NCBI GenBank assembly: GCA_905221605.1
Contig: CAJNDS010002273.1
Coordinates: 62,001-126,000, forward strand
DNA length: 64,000 nt
Origin: Symbiodinium natans
Lineage: Eukaryota; Sar; Dinophyceae; Suessiales; Symbiodiniaceae
Direction: 5' to 3'
Shown in pieces: positions 42,563 through 56,147 of this stretch. Under the pieces are notes generated by a model. That model had not been told where the DNA came from. It made no database searches and saw only the letters and a program-made list of their open reading frames with translations. The translations under genes and the position numbers were made by a program. Each line of letters begins with the position of its first letter. Position 1 is the stretch's first letter.

Positions 42563-45500
42563 TAGGTCATTGCATCCACAAAGCCAGGTTGTTCCGTCGA
42601 ACTCGGAGCTGTCCAGGAAGCTAATCTGCACGACCATGACCTTGGCGTGTCTATCTTGTTTCGACGTTCACACTTGCACACAAGGCAGGTGATCATCTTT
42701 GTATACATTACTCACATCTCCCTTTTCATGTCCCCATACCCCCACCCCCCCCGCCCATGATCCACTGCTGGGCTTAATTGCTTTGCGTTGCACCTTGGCA
42801 AAACCACAAGGCTCTTGCTTTCGGTGGATGATGCTCACTGGGTAGGTGGCAAGGGCCTGCTACTCAGAACCTTGAGCCCAGAAATGCAAGTGTCAGGTAG
42901 CCTGCAGGAGGGCGCCCTGCTCTGCACGTGCTTTTTGGTGTCGCCTCTAGCAATCCGACACACCAACCATGGGCTTACGCAGCGCGCCCTCCCCAAGGCC
43001 AGCCTGTTGACATGGGCCTCGGCATGGACCATCCTCTGAGATGTCTGATTTGTTAATGAATGTGGGGGCTTACGACAGTTTACGATCATAGGGGTACCTT
43101 ATTGGGGTCCTTTTGTAAGGGGATCCTACTATTTGGGGGTCTATATTCGGGGTCCCTTCTTATCGTAAACTCCCATATGTCTTGGGCTAGCTCGTGGGTT
43201 ACTTCAAGATGCTTGGGCCATGTGATGCTTCTTCATTTCGTGACCTGGGCGCAGCTTGGGCCATTCCAGAAACATTGGCGAATTTCTGGTGCCACGCCGA
43301 ACCTCTCCCCGGGACCACCTCCAAACTTGCAATGACTCGAATGTGTGGGGTTTGAGGCTTCACTAGGGTTGTGAGTGCAAACTCTTGGCGTTCTTTTCCC
43401 CGCAGCATGTCTTGGACATCGCAGGACTAAGTGCTGAGACCATGCAGCTCGGCATGTCATGAGCACAACTGCTTGCATGGTGTGCGTTGCCCCACACCAC
43501 TTTGTGAAGCTCATCTAGTTTCTGTCTGACTAATTAGGTGAGTCACCATCACGTCCATACTGAAACCTCCAGTGGAGTCGTTATGGTTTCTCTTGAGTTC
43601 TTTAGTCTATTGCCCCCCTGACGGAATTCTGGCGTCTCTCAGTTCTTTTGGCCGGAAGACTTCCGCGAATGCGCGCCTGGAAAAGTTCGGCGATTCTGTC
43701 TACAAGTCGCACACACACACACACAATGCCATCACACACTGCCCCCACATACGGTGCCCGGATGATGCCGTACTATGGCAGGTGTCAGACCTTGCGGATC
43801 CTGTGGCGGGCCTGATGGGCCTGTAACATGCTGGACAGGGTGGTCCTGTCTTTTGGTTAGTAAACAGATCCCTGCTCCCTCCTAGTCCCTAATCAGCACC
43901 CCTTAAAGGAGATACCTTGACCGACCTGTCTATTCTCTATTCGGGGCACTCGAAAAGGACAACGCGAATGCTGGAAAGATGCTTTTTCCTTCAAGCCCGC
44001 GAGCCGCTCGACCGGTGGACTGTGGATGACTGCGGATGACTGTGGAGTCTTGCTCCCCGCACGAGCCTTGCTGACGATGGTCCTATCATCGTACTTACCT
44101 ACCACCACAAAAACCATCTGGAGCAACTAGCAGCCAGACCAGGATGCTTGGTTATTGAAGTGTTTGGTTGATTTACAATTGTGTAGATCTGCAGCACTGT
44201 GCTATGGAGTGTGGGGGGCTCAGATGGCCTAGCAACGCTAGATGCACAGCAACAGAGCTACACTAAGCCGACTGTTCATCACGGCAGACTATCGTATCTA
44301 TCGTGCAGGAAGCCCAAAAAGAGCCACGGTGAACCAAGTCGTCTTGTGCCGCCAGAGGCGCCACAAACCTTCCAACTGCACAGATTTGCCGGGGGCATGC
44401 GTGACAAAACTCTGTGTCACGCCACACCACTGACCATGGAGGTATTGCGGCCTGAAAAATGCTGACAGGACAGCGCCTCACCTTTCCGGGGCCTTCGAAG
44501 CTTGTTTGTTAAGTTTAAGTTGGTGTGTGGAACATCGGCCGAGAGAAAAGCTGCAGGAGGCCCTGACAACTGGCAGCCATGTTGAATATAGTAGGGATGC
44601 TGGCGGTGGCATCACGAAGATGAATCAAGATTAGCGCTGAGCTGTTTGTGATCCTGGCGCCACCGTCCCGGTAGAGCCAGCTCAACACAGCTCGACTTCC
44701 ACAAGCAGTTCTGCAAAATGCGGCCTGAGGGCCCCACAGCCGATGATTGTTCAAGGGTGTCATTATGTCATTCTTGCCCGCACATGCAATCACCCAAGCT
44801 CAGCAATACAAAACAAGCATTTTTCACGTTCCATTGCACTGCAGTACGATATTTGGATCTTTGAGCACCTGGCGTAAAAGACCATGACCACAACGATGGC
44901 ACATGCGCATCGGCTTCGGCCCTGGACTGATATGGATTACAATGCAACTGAAATCGGGAACAGTTGTTGCTGTTATTTTTAGGGGAGGGGGATTCCGAAA
45001 TGAACACAACAATAGAAAACAATAGAAAATCTTGAGTGCTCTCATACAGCACGCCGTTTTCTTGCGTACTACTAGGGGTACACTCATCTATAAAGAACTG
45101 AGAAACCACTTCCATCATCAAGAATGCGTTTTCGCCGCTTTATTGTTACGATGAACAGGGAGACCATGTCGGTTATTCATACGGGGTGGGTGAAACACCA
45201 GCAATCAAAATCTGTAAGCATAACATGCCGAGAATGACGGCGGTACTGATTAAAATGCACAACGGGTGCTTTTCAGAATCGATGATTATGTAAGAATACG
45301 TGGTACACAACGTATGATGTTTTGTGCACCTCCACAAGAGGGCAACCATGTCCATTACTGTGTGGCATTCGTATTTCGGACATACTGGACATGCCTCTCC
45401 ATAACTGCTGTGTTGACACTGCTTTGGGGGGCTAAATTCCATTCCAGTCCTTCATATGCCACATTCGATTGCGCTCCATACCATCAATGACATACATACT

Positions 45501-46115
45501 TACTATTCCTGGCCTTGCATACATACTTCCCAGCGTCATGCCTACATGCCCCAACCACCATTACAATTTCGAGACGCTGGGGCCCGCGGAGTCAAAGATT
45601 TGCGGCCGTCGGCAGAATGCTGTGGATTGCGCATGCCTTCCACTGCCTTTGCGTGGGTGCGCGACGGCAAAGATCCGCAGGAAGGATCCGTGACACTCCT
45701 TTATTCAATGCGTACTCAATATTGGTGATCCAAACCCACCATGAGCCCGTCTTGCACACTTGCAGGCCTGCAAACATCTCTCTGTGCAGCAGTTGTCATT
45801 ATCTCATGCCTGACGACAGCTGGCATGCTCGCAGTTGTATGGGTGCAGAAGGCAAGTTGGTGGCTGAAGGAATCGTGCACCACTTAGTAAGTCAGGAACA
45901 TCGACATGGCAGTGGCCCCGACTTCTTTTATCTTAGTTTGACTGCTGCGAGCAATGCCACAAAAGCACACCGTGATTCGGTGCAATGTCGGGAAGCTGCC
46001 TTCAAAGCAGTCTTCACATGCGAAGAGGCGCCGACTCACAATATATATATATATAATTTTTATATACATAATATAAACATATATATGTATATATACAGTT
46101 GTATATATATATATA
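42563..46115. other. Stretch without a supported gene
   Basis: Many short overlapping frames occur in all phases, but none shows a recognisable domain or consistent splice pattern. Contains the hairpin at 43055, a CACA run (43712-43724) and AT microsatellites (46037-46115). Confidence 0.4.
43055..43172. mobile_element. MITE-like GGTACC hairpin
   Basis: Left GGGGGCTTACGACAGTTTACGATC..., with AGGGGTACCTTATTGGGGTCC also found at 7830. Right TTCTTATCGTAAACTCCC. The core AAGGGGATCCTACTATT is shared with the hairpin at 36879. Confidence 0.75.
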
Positions 46116-49066
46116 TGTAGATACACACACAAAAGGCGTGTTTCAGAGTCGAGCACCACCTCTTGTCATGAACGTGCAACCCGCACAAGCCTCAAGTTTC
46201 CGCAGCTAGTCCGACGCTTTCAGGTAAAAGGTCAGAAAGCGCCTTGGATGTGGAGGTCATGGTAGGGCCATTGCATCTCGTATTGTTGGATCGGTCGCAA
46301 CGCCGCTCTCAGGACACTTACTTCGGATGCAGAAACTGAAGCTCAAGGCAAGAGTGGCCTCCAGGATCCCATGCTACTACCCAACATCTGCTCAGCGCCA
46401 AGGAAGAGAGTCGTAAGATAGTCCAAGCATGAATCATGTGTCTCCCAAGTTTACGTTCGTGTAGCAATGTGAAGCCAAGGCTCTTTTGTGGCCAGGTGCA
46501 TCCTCTGCGCATCGGCTACCTGAAGTGAGGTATTTAGGTGGTTGGCTCGCTTTCTGCAACAGCAGCAAGGTAACAGGGGTTGCATCCATGGCATCTACGC
46601 GTACTGCACCTGATGCACCAAGGCCACTCAGGGTCCACCATCTTGCAAGTCGAGGTGCGCGCCGCATTTGGAGCAACGACACCCGCCCCGTGCGGATGAC
46701 CTGCTGGTGAAGCAGCGAGCACAAGCGCGCACGCGGCCCGCGTCTCTCAGACTCAAGCTCATCAACTTGAACACCCAAAAAGCGGCCATACTGCGTGAAG
46801 CTGCAAAGAAACCTCTTTCCGTCATTCAGAGTGACAGAGCTAGGTGAAGGAACCTTTGCTGGACCGGTTGGGGCCTGCTCCTGCTCGGCGCTGAGATTCT
46901 TGATCTTCGCAACGCCTGTGCGCGGTCAAGATTCTGACAACCCAACAGTTGCTTCTCATCTGCAAACCATCTGCGTGCTTCTACACACATGTTGATATAT
47001 ATATATATGTATGCATATGTATGTATATATACATATATAGATATATATATATATATATATACATATTTGCTGTGCATATAATGGATATACAGTAGCTGAC
47101 AGCCTGTTCTAAGGCACCCCCTGGCGCCTGGGAACATCCTGAGAACCAACCTTTGCCGCAGAGAACAATACCTCAGTGGCCGATGACTCAGCTGTGGGTC
47201 TTCCCCTCAGATGGGGGTTTAGGGTTTAGGGTTTTTTCTTTTTGCCACCCGCTTAGCTGACCTCTCGTTTAGGGGTTTAAGGTTTCGGGTTTAGGATTTA
47301 GGGTCTTCCCCTCAGATGAAGGTTTGCGACAATGGCGTACCTATTTTGGGGGTTCCTAGAATCAGAATCATAGCATATTCGGGGTGTCCTATTTTGGGAC
47401 ATGCTCAGATTCATCCGTCCCCACACCAAGTAAGTAGAGTGACGTAATCGCTCTCCCACCCACACCAACTTGTTCATCGTTGGTGGGCTACACTCTCCTT
47501 TCCATCAGTATAGTATAGCTGAAGGTCACCAGTATGCCTAGCCCTACCCAAAAGCCCATGAAAAAAAAAAGCAACTCAGAAAAAATGCCTTCAGGGCATG
47601 GCATGCTGGAAGGGTTGCACTGTATAGAGCCGACTGTACGAACCTAAACCCTAAACCCTAAATCCAAAATTCCTTAACCCTGAAACCTAAATCTGCCCCC
47701 AAGAAGCCGCAGGAGGGCCTCGATGCAATTGTTAAATGCGTCCTCAAGCGCAGCAATCCCCTCAACCTCAGCCGGACGGCTGGGTGCATTCAGAACATGG
47801 AATTAGAGTTTAGGGTTTAGGGTTCAGGGTTTAGGGTTTAGGGACGGCACTGGGAGCATGGAGGGGTTCTGGTCAAGCCGCAGATTCGTGCCTCCACTCG
47901 CGGAGGCAGTAGGCTCTTACCTCGACAGCCGCAGCGAATGCCCTGTTATCATACGCATATGCTCGGATGTGTCAGGAACCTCGATTCAGCGTCTTCACTT
48001 TCAGCTCGGATTTCCCAAGATACTGCTGACTCCTAGCAGCCCCTAGCAATTTTGGGCGAAGCAACCTGCAGCTGCTCGCACTTCCTCACTTCGTGGGCCG
48101 ATTCACGGTGCTTTAGAAATGCAAGTTGCCGACTGCTCGCTCTCGAGATTGTCCAGGAAGTCCCGATGGTTTGCGGGCATGCACACCTGCACGCTCCATG
48201 GGCCGCTGGGGTCTACCTACACCATGCTCCCTTTTGGTGCTTCCTACTCTAAGACGGAGGCTTTCGCGCAAAGGAGATTTTGATTCGGAGAATTTTGTCC
48301 GCAGGGCTGGACAAACACAGCCCCGACGCGGTCTCCCCAACCGCCTTTGTGAAGACCTAGCTGTGTGTGATGAGGAACTGTGGAAGGACCCATGTAGGTT
48401 CCTTGAGGTGGATCAAAAAGCTAGAAATTGTTGCAACATTTGTTACAGCCGAGTTTTGCCCCTGTCTCCCACATCCTTTTGGCAACCCTCTTTTTCGGCA
48501 GCTCTAAGCCATGTAAAGCTGGTTTCAAAGCAGATCGCGCAAACCATGTGACTCCTCCACGCCCTCCGGCTTCCAATCAAACTTCTGACCGTTGTTTTCT
48601 TTTCCCCACTCCACCAAAGGAAAGTATGCGCAAGTGTGCGGGATCGCAGGTCGTCAAAATTACGATCAACACCGCTACGAACTCTCCGAAGTCCTGCTCC
48701 GAATCTTATCTTGCTTTACACTGTTGGGCAGCACAACTTGTTTGTTAAGAGCAGTGAAACATAATACCAAGGATGACCAACAAAAATCGAGGTTCGAATT
48801 CAACGGGACACGCACGCCTATAGCTTGTTCACCGAGCCACGCGTCCCTGCTGCTGCCAGTGTTCTTGCAGTGGGCCCGAAATCCCATCGAGTTTGCCTTC
48901 AGGTCACACTTAGGGTTTAGGGTTTAGGGTTTAGGGTTTAGGGTCAGTCGCCCAATGTCGGTTGTGGGGGCTAGAAAGCGTGTAACAGTGCAGTACCTTT
49001 GTGTGGGCCAGCACAACGCTTTGCTGCCTTATGTGCCTTATGGTTTCTGAGCTCCTGCAATCACAT
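46116..49066. other. Stretch without a supported gene; short telomere-like tracts
   Basis: Holds AT microsatellites (46993-47065), degenerate TTTAGGG tracts (47216-47235, 47640-47690, 47806-47845, 48907-48942) and the 19-bp string TTTTTGCCACCCGCTTAGC near 47239, also present near 20484. Plus-strand frames at 48126-48551 and 48428-48748 are open but unrecognised. Confidence 0.4.
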
Positions 49067-49666
49067 GGGTGGTTGTCAAAATTATGGTCCCTTTTTGGAT
49101 CCGACTAACAATACGGCACCTCATTTTCAGGAAAGCCGCGAACCGAACCGCAAACCGGAACCGAACCGAAGGAACCGAACCTCAAGCCAAGGCCTTACCC
49201 CTCCAGCCTCCAGCCCAGCCTAGCCCCTCCAGACCCTCCAAGCCCGGGGGTTGTGGAAGGGGTGGATGGTGGGGGGCTGCTGGAGGCGCTGGAGGGTTTA
49301 CAGGGCTGGAGGCCGGAGGCTGGTGAGGGGCTGGAGGGGCTGGAAGGGCTGGAGGGCCGGAGCTGGAAAGGCGGAGGGCCGGGGGGGGGGGGCAGGGAGG
49401 GGCTGGGTTGGATGGGGAGGGGCTAGAGGCTGGAGGGGGCTGGGGGGCAGGAGGGCCTGGAGGGCTGGGTGATGAGGGGGGCTGGATGGAGGCGGGGGGG
49501 CGTTTGGCACTGGAACGGAACTAAACTGAACCGCAAGCCGCAACGAACCGCATGAACCGGAACCGTTCCAGAGTATGTTCTCGGAAACCGAACCGAACCT
49601 ACACGAATTGTGGCCTTACTGAATTTTTAGGGTCCCCAAAAGGGATCAAAATTGTGACAACCACCC
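49067..49666. mobile_element. 600-bp inverted-repeat element with possible ACAT target duplication
   Basis: Ends are GGGTGGTTGTCAAAATTATG and the near-inverse CAAAATTGTGACAACCACCC, about 32 bp with a few mismatches. ACAT lies directly outside both ends (49063-49066; 49667-49670). Inside are AACCG-type repeats on both sides of a GC-rich core where CTCCAGCC and GGCTGGAGG units face each other. No coding capacity; the long Gly/Pro frames are repeat translation. Confidence 0.7.
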
Positions 49667-50523
49667 ACATGAAGCTTCAATGGCAATGGGTGTCAGGATC
49701 TGTTGTTAGCACACGGACACTCGCAAGCCGGCTTGAGGCTGTGTCATGGCAAGCCACGTAGCCCGAGAATGGCATGTAAGGCAGGCAGTAGGGGTGAAGA
49801 CCCTTCTGTGTAGATCCAGACCTCAGGCGCGAGGAGTTGCAGCTGGGTGACAAGGATTAACGGCTCGGAGACGTCTAGCTTTCTTACACGATTCTGCACA
49901 TTTCATGCAGGTGAGAACTATATACGTGCATGCCTTGGGTGGGTTTTTGCTTCAACAGAACATGAGGCAAAGAGACGGCAAACTCCGTGTCGGGCATGTT
50001 CGGACTGACGAAGGGCCGCAATCGCTGCCTCAGAATTGGTCCGACGTTTTTTTCTAAGGCTGCCATGGGGCTCTGGCATATGGAATTGAAGCGCCCATGC
50101 TCTGCCCAGTTGGGGGATACTCAAGTGGGCAGCAGAGCAAAGCATGTTTGCCAACACAGCCAAAAACTTCGGCTGGGCTGCATCATGATTGCTTCCCCGC
50201 GCGAGTCTTTGTTGTCAAACTGATTCCGCTGAAACTCCTGGGCGATCAGGGGTTTAGGGCTCAGGGGGCTTAGGGCTTAGCGGGTTTAGTGGGTCAGCTT
50301 GGGCGTTGGCATCGACTCAAGGCTACCAAATGATGTGACCAGGTGTACAGGTCAAGAGACGCCAAGAGCCAAGAGCAAGCAAACCTATATATATATATAC
50401 ACATGTACATACATACATGTATGTATATACATATATATATATATATGCACATATACATATAGATATATAATATTCATGCGTGTGCATGGTAGCATATCTC
50501 AACATCAATATCAATATCAATAT

Positions 50524-50559
<36 letters not shown>
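49667..50559. other. Unassigned sequence ending in AT/TATC microsatellites
   Basis: No gene recognised. AT-rich runs at 50384-50470, (ATCAAT)n at about 50503-50527 and AT runs up to 50559 border the next element. Confidence 0.5.
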
Positions 50560-52802
50560 GGGTCACCGCCTATAGCGGTTCCCCTGTGTTTTTTGCACAT
50601 TCCCTTAAACCATCTAACCAAGAATCCCTCAAACCATTAAACCAATGGTCTCCCCCCTAAACCATTAAACCATTAAACCATACCATTAAACCATTAAACC
50701 AATGGTTTCCCCCTTCTGAAAATCCCCTAAACCATTAAACCATTAAACCATTAAACCAATGGTTTCCCCCTTATGAAAATCCCCTAAACCATAAAACCAT
50801 GAAACCATTACACCAATGGTTTCCCCCATATGAGAATCCCCTAAACCATTAAACCATTTTCATGGCGGGCAACCATTGGTTTAATGGTTTAATGGTTTAA
50901 TGGTTTAATGGTTTAATGGCTTAATGGCTTAATGGTTTAAGGGATTTTCATAAGGGGGAAACCATTGGTTTAATGGTTTAATGGTTTAATGGTTTAATGG
51001 TTTAAAGGTTTAGGGGATTCTCATAAGGGGGAAACCATTGGTTCAATGGTTTAATGGTTTATTGGTTTAATGGTTTGATGGTTTAACGGTGCTCCTGCCG
51101 AGTACCTCGACCGCATCTTTTCTGCTCCTAAACTTCTGATTCGCAAGCAGTGTCTCCTGTATCCTTTCTGCTCCGAATATTCTGACTCGCAAGCAGTGTC
51201 TCCCGTATCTTTTCTGCTCAGAAGTATACGTATACTATATGGGATTGCGCCTTAAACCCTAATTCTTAAACTTTAACTCTATAGGGCTTAAAGCTTCGGG
51301 TTTAGGTTGAATTGCCGTAAGTGCCTCAATCTTAAACCCTAAACCTGTCAACCTTAACCCTCTAGGGTTGGGGCGCCTACATCATGATCGGATTTTGCTC
51401 ACAGTGTCACCGGGACGAAAGTGCTACAAACGTAGGCATAACCCTATGGGATTTAAGGTTTGGGGATTTGAGCCCCAAGCGCTCTGGGGTTTTAAGGTTC
51501 TATTGTATAGGTAATTAATGCCCAAACCTTAAACCTAAACCGTCAAACCCTATAGGGTTCAATGGTTCGACAACCTAAGGTCTGGGCATGTATACCTTCA
51601 GTACCCTTTAGGGTTAAAATCTTTGAACCTTTGGGAGCCCTATAGGGTTTTACGGTTCTGACCCTAAACGAATCAGGGTTAAGGTCTGAATGCCCGAACT
51701 TCAAACACTTAAGATTGAAACTTTTCGAGTTTTCGTTTTAAATGCCTAAATCCTAAACCCCAACCCCTTAAACCTTAACTCTATAGGGTTTAAAGGTTCG
51801 GGTTTAGGTTGAATTGCCGGCTTAGGTTTAAATGCCTCAATCTTCAACCCTAAACCTGTCAACCTTAACCCTCTAGGGTTGGGGCGCCTACATCATGATC
51901 GGATTTGACGAGCTCTGCGGAAATTTCTTTATGACAAGGTTATAACTTCTTGCTGTGGTTATAACTATGGTTCAGGGTTTGATTTATATACATGTAAATC
52001 GCCTATAAGAAAATGAGGGTAACCCCATCACGCCCCAATAAGCAAAACAAAACCTCTATCCTAAAATCCTTACCTTACCTAAGATAGCTCAAGCAACCAT
52101 CCCCCGATAAGCAAAACCTGAATTCTATCATATAACGATATGGTTTGTTTATTTTTTAAATCCCAGGAAGTAGTGAAAAGGACATTTGCTCACAGTATTC
52201 TCGCGTCACCGGGAAGAAAGCCCTACAAACGTAGGCATAGCCCTATGGGATTCAAGGTTTAGGGATCTAAGCCCCAAGCCCTATAGGGCTTTAAGGTTCT
52301 ATCGTACAGGTAATGCCTAAACCTTAAACCCTAAGCCTTTCAACCCTGTAGGGTTGAATGGTTCAAGAAAACCTAAGGTCTGGGCATGTATACCTTCAGC
52401 ACCCTTTAGGGTCAAAACCTTTGTTCCTTGTAGAGCCCTGTCGGGTTTTAGGGTTCTGACCCTAAACGGTTCAGGGTTGAGGTTTAACTGCCCGAACTTT
52501 CAACCCTTAAGGTTAAATCTCTATGGGTTTAGGTTTAAAGTTTAAAAATACCTAAATCTTAAACCCTAACCGCTTAACCTTAACTCTATCGGGTTGAACG
52601 GTTAGGGTTTAGGTTTCATTGCGGGCTGACGTTTAAATGCCTGAATCTGAAGCCCTAAACCTGTCAAACTTAACCCTATAGGTTTGGGGTACCTACATCA
52701 TCATCGACTTGTTGCTGTGGTTATAACGATGGTTTAGGGTCAAAATATATACATTTATGTAAACCTAAAAAAATTAAGGGGAACCGCAATAGGCGGACGC
52801 CC
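50560..52802. mobile_element. 2.2-kb foldback-type element inserted in an AT microsatellite
   Basis: Left end GGGTCACCGCCTATAGCGGT; right end ACCGCAATAGGCGGACGCCC, an imperfect inverse. AT runs lie directly outside both ends. Inside, (AAACCATT)n at about 50610-50858 faces (TTTAATGG)n at about 50875-51090 as a second inverted repeat. Then comes a direct duplication of about 790 bp (about 51250-51900 and 52186-52710) rich in CCCTATAGGG palindromes and TTTAGGG-like words. No reading frame of a transposase was found, so it would be non-autonomous. Confidence 0.7.
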
Positions 52803-55800
52803 ATATATATATATATATTATCATACAGTATACATGCATGCATCGGATAGAAGCCTTTAAATGTCGATCCATATGTCGGGCAACGCACACACTCTTTTGC
52901 ACAAGGGGCTTCGCAACAGTTGGTGGTCTAACGGTTGTGGCCATATGCACAGCATGCTCTTACGTTATTACACGAATGGCGGTCGGCGGGTTGAGTGTGC
53001 CTGCGCCGATACACGAAGCTTCTAAGAGCATGTACAAAGCTTCGCTGCGTGCCGGCAATGCCCCGGTCGCACTTCCGACACACATGTCTGCGGGAAAAAT
53101 GCATCCAGAGATTCCGCAGTGCATGTTGTGTGCCACGGTACAAAGAGAAGCAAGCGCGGCCAGGTGATGCAGGAAGTACACTACATTCGACGAGCAGATG
53201 GAGTGTAGACAAAAAAAATCTGCTCTTAGTAACTCCCAAGCCCTAGGCCCTTAGCGAGTCGCACCCTGAGCATGTGAAGGCATTCCTGTGCTGCAGGCCG
53301 GGCATCACTCAAAGAATCGATGTCGGTGGCCAACTGACAGAGTGACCCCACAACCTCACCTGAGCATGGTACTGCACAGTTCGCAGCCTGGGAGCTGTGG
53401 TTTCTACCGCCCATTTTCGTGCCCTTCGTTTTGTTCAGGGGCTTGGTCGCAGCAGGCCTCGTCCCTGACTTCACATAAGGCGTTGATTCAGTGGAAGGTT
53501 GGGGTTGTCCGCTCCTCTCGGGACGTGTTCCAAAACCTGAAGAAGCACACAAAGTGCTGGCATTGCGGAAAGCCTCTAAAACCTTGACGGCTGCAATTGC
53601 TACTTCCAGCCGGGACACGGTTATTCCGGTTCTTCATGGCGTTTCGGATGGATTCGTGTGCAGACGCGATGGCGCGACCGCCCTCTGCTTCCAACACCAG
53701 GTGTAGCTTGCGATACCATTCCTGCAGGGCATGTAGGGCCACTACACATCAGTTTATGGTTTAGGGTTTAGGGTTTAAGGTTAGGGATGTTTAGGGTTAG
53801 GGTTTAGGGTTTAGGGCTTAGGGTTTAGGGTTTGGGGTTTAGGGTTGAGGGTTGAGGGTCGTAGCCACTGGGGGCAGACCACTGGGCCGCTTTGTTGCAA
53901 TGCTCCTCCTAGAAAGCCCCTTATTCAAGCACGCTTCCCGCACAGTTTTGAGAGGATGTAAGAGGCCCTCAAGCCATGTAAAGGCCTTGAACCAGAGAGA
54001 AGAATGCTGCAAACTAACAGCCTCTGCAGATTGTTTCAGCAAGTCGCTTTTCTTGCAAGGCTTCAAGGGGTTGAGGGAAGAGTATTTTCGAGGTTTGGGC
54101 ATCGCACTCGGGAATCTGGCGTTGCCAGCCGCACTGCCGGCCCCAAAGATCGGGTTTAGGGATTATCGCCTTCGTCTTCACTGCTACCAGTACAAGGACA
54201 CATTGTATCTGCGGCGTCGCAGTGCAGTATCCCCTGCGGAGGGAGTGGCTCCACTGATTACGGATCCGAAAGGTAGAAGCCGCGACAATGTCAGAGTATC
54301 ATGGTTACAGTCCGTTATCATCTAGAACCCCGTGGTTGCCATGAAACTAATTCGAAACTGAGGGTCATGACCGGCGCGGCTTCACGCTTGGCACTCGTAT
54401 GTGTGTGTCTGTGTGTGCGCGTGTTTATGTCCTTTTTGTCCCTGATATAATCGCATTGCCTGCTGTTGTTGCTGGCAATATTCCCAAACATCCCTGATAC
54501 AATTGCATTGCCTGCTGTTGTTGCTGGCAGTATTCCCAAACATCCCCTACAAGCGTCATGCGCTTAAACTAGATGAACTCGCGAGAGCCTTTTGCAAAAT
54601 TCAGGGGCTCTCGACCGTATCCCTGCGCTGCCTCATCTGGAAGGGCCAGGAAGCGGCATGCCGGCTGAACCATGTGGATATTCTCCTGCGCAGATGGTGA
54701 CAAACCGAGCTTGAAGGCACGGTATGAATAGAATTGTAGCAAGGCGCAGCTACGGAATTTTCTGCGAGAACTCGAGCCCTTGGCATGGTTGAATGAAGTT
54801 GTAGTAGCAAGGATCCTGACAGAACCATGTTTTAGATTCTGGATCCCTCTTTGAGCTTCGCTCCCGAGAAATGATGAAGGACTCCCCTTCTTTGCCATCG
54901 CTCGGGTGGCCAGGAACGTACCTACGGTCAGGGTAATCCACACCCACGAACATGTACAGCGGGCGGCTTTTGTGTGTGTGTGTGTGTGCGCGCGAGCGCG
55001 TCCGTGTCCGTGTCCGTGTCCGTGTCCGTGTCCGTGCCTGTGCACATGCACGTGCGACTGCATGCGAGCGTGCGTGTGTGCGCGCGCGCGAAGCGATATG
55101 CGTGACTAGACTCAGAGTTTCAGCCAGGCTCTTGCGCTGTGGATGTGCGTATGGTTGTTTAGTCTGCTGCATTCCGTCGTGACCAGCAAAAACAAGTGGC
55201 CGCCCGACAGCACATCACGCCCCAACAAAAAAGAGAGTGTCATGTTGGACACAGATTGCGGCGACCTGTGCTTCTAGAAAACTCCAGGAAGTAAAATGCA
55301 GAACAAGGCGCCATCACCAAACGATTGCTGAGATGAAACAATATAACAATTCAAGGAACGGTAGTTCGGGCTCACACAGCAAATGCCTGCATGGGGATGA
55401 AGGCGTGCGCGACAGGAGTTTCGCAAGCGAGATTGGGGAGGTGCGCCCAGCAGTGTCACATCCAACAGTACCGAAATGCAGCCACTTATATACATATATA
55501 TATATATATAGGTTCTCCGAAGACAATCTCATGTGCGAAAGCCGGTATCGTGATGCTTGCAAAACCAATAGCATTCACCGGCCGATCGGTGTGTTTACAT
55601 ACCTGTTGCCAGGCGATAACTGCGCCGGATAGGGTCGCGTGTAATTGTGGGCGACGATGCTTCTTGAACCTCAACAGATCCATGTCGTCGATGACCCTCG
55701 TCTACGGGACTTAGATTTCATCCGAGATCTTTCAACGATTCGCTGGATGCGCGGCATAAGCCTGGCACCCTTTGCCGTGCCAACGTCAAGGCTAGGCCAC

Positions 55801-56116
55801 GTCGTCTTCGCGGAGAACAAGAGGTGGAAAACCGACAAGGGCTGCGAAGACTACAAACATGATTCCAAAGATCCCCATGCCTTTTGCCTGAAGCCCTGGG
55901 GCACCAGTTGTTTAGTACCAGCTCCGCATACTCAGGTACTTCCGGAAATGGACCTTATCGTGGTTCGGCTTGCCTTGAACAACATGTCTTTCTACGAGAG
56001 CTGCCAACAGCAAAGGCTTCGATGCTTCCGTTTCATGTCAAGGGAAAGCACATCATGCGCCACGGCCACAATGGCTCATGTCCCTTGCGCTGTGTAGGAT
56101 GCTAAGCAGAGTCCGG

Positions 56117-56147
<31 letters not shown>

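Noticed and set aside
49251-49543. Gly/Trp/Arg-rich and Pro-rich frames
   Set aside because: They translate the GGCTGGAGG/CTCCAGCC repeat field of the 600-bp element.
50600-51090. CRISPR-like repeat array
   Set aside because: The units are contiguous octamers with no unique spacers, in a eukaryotic genome.
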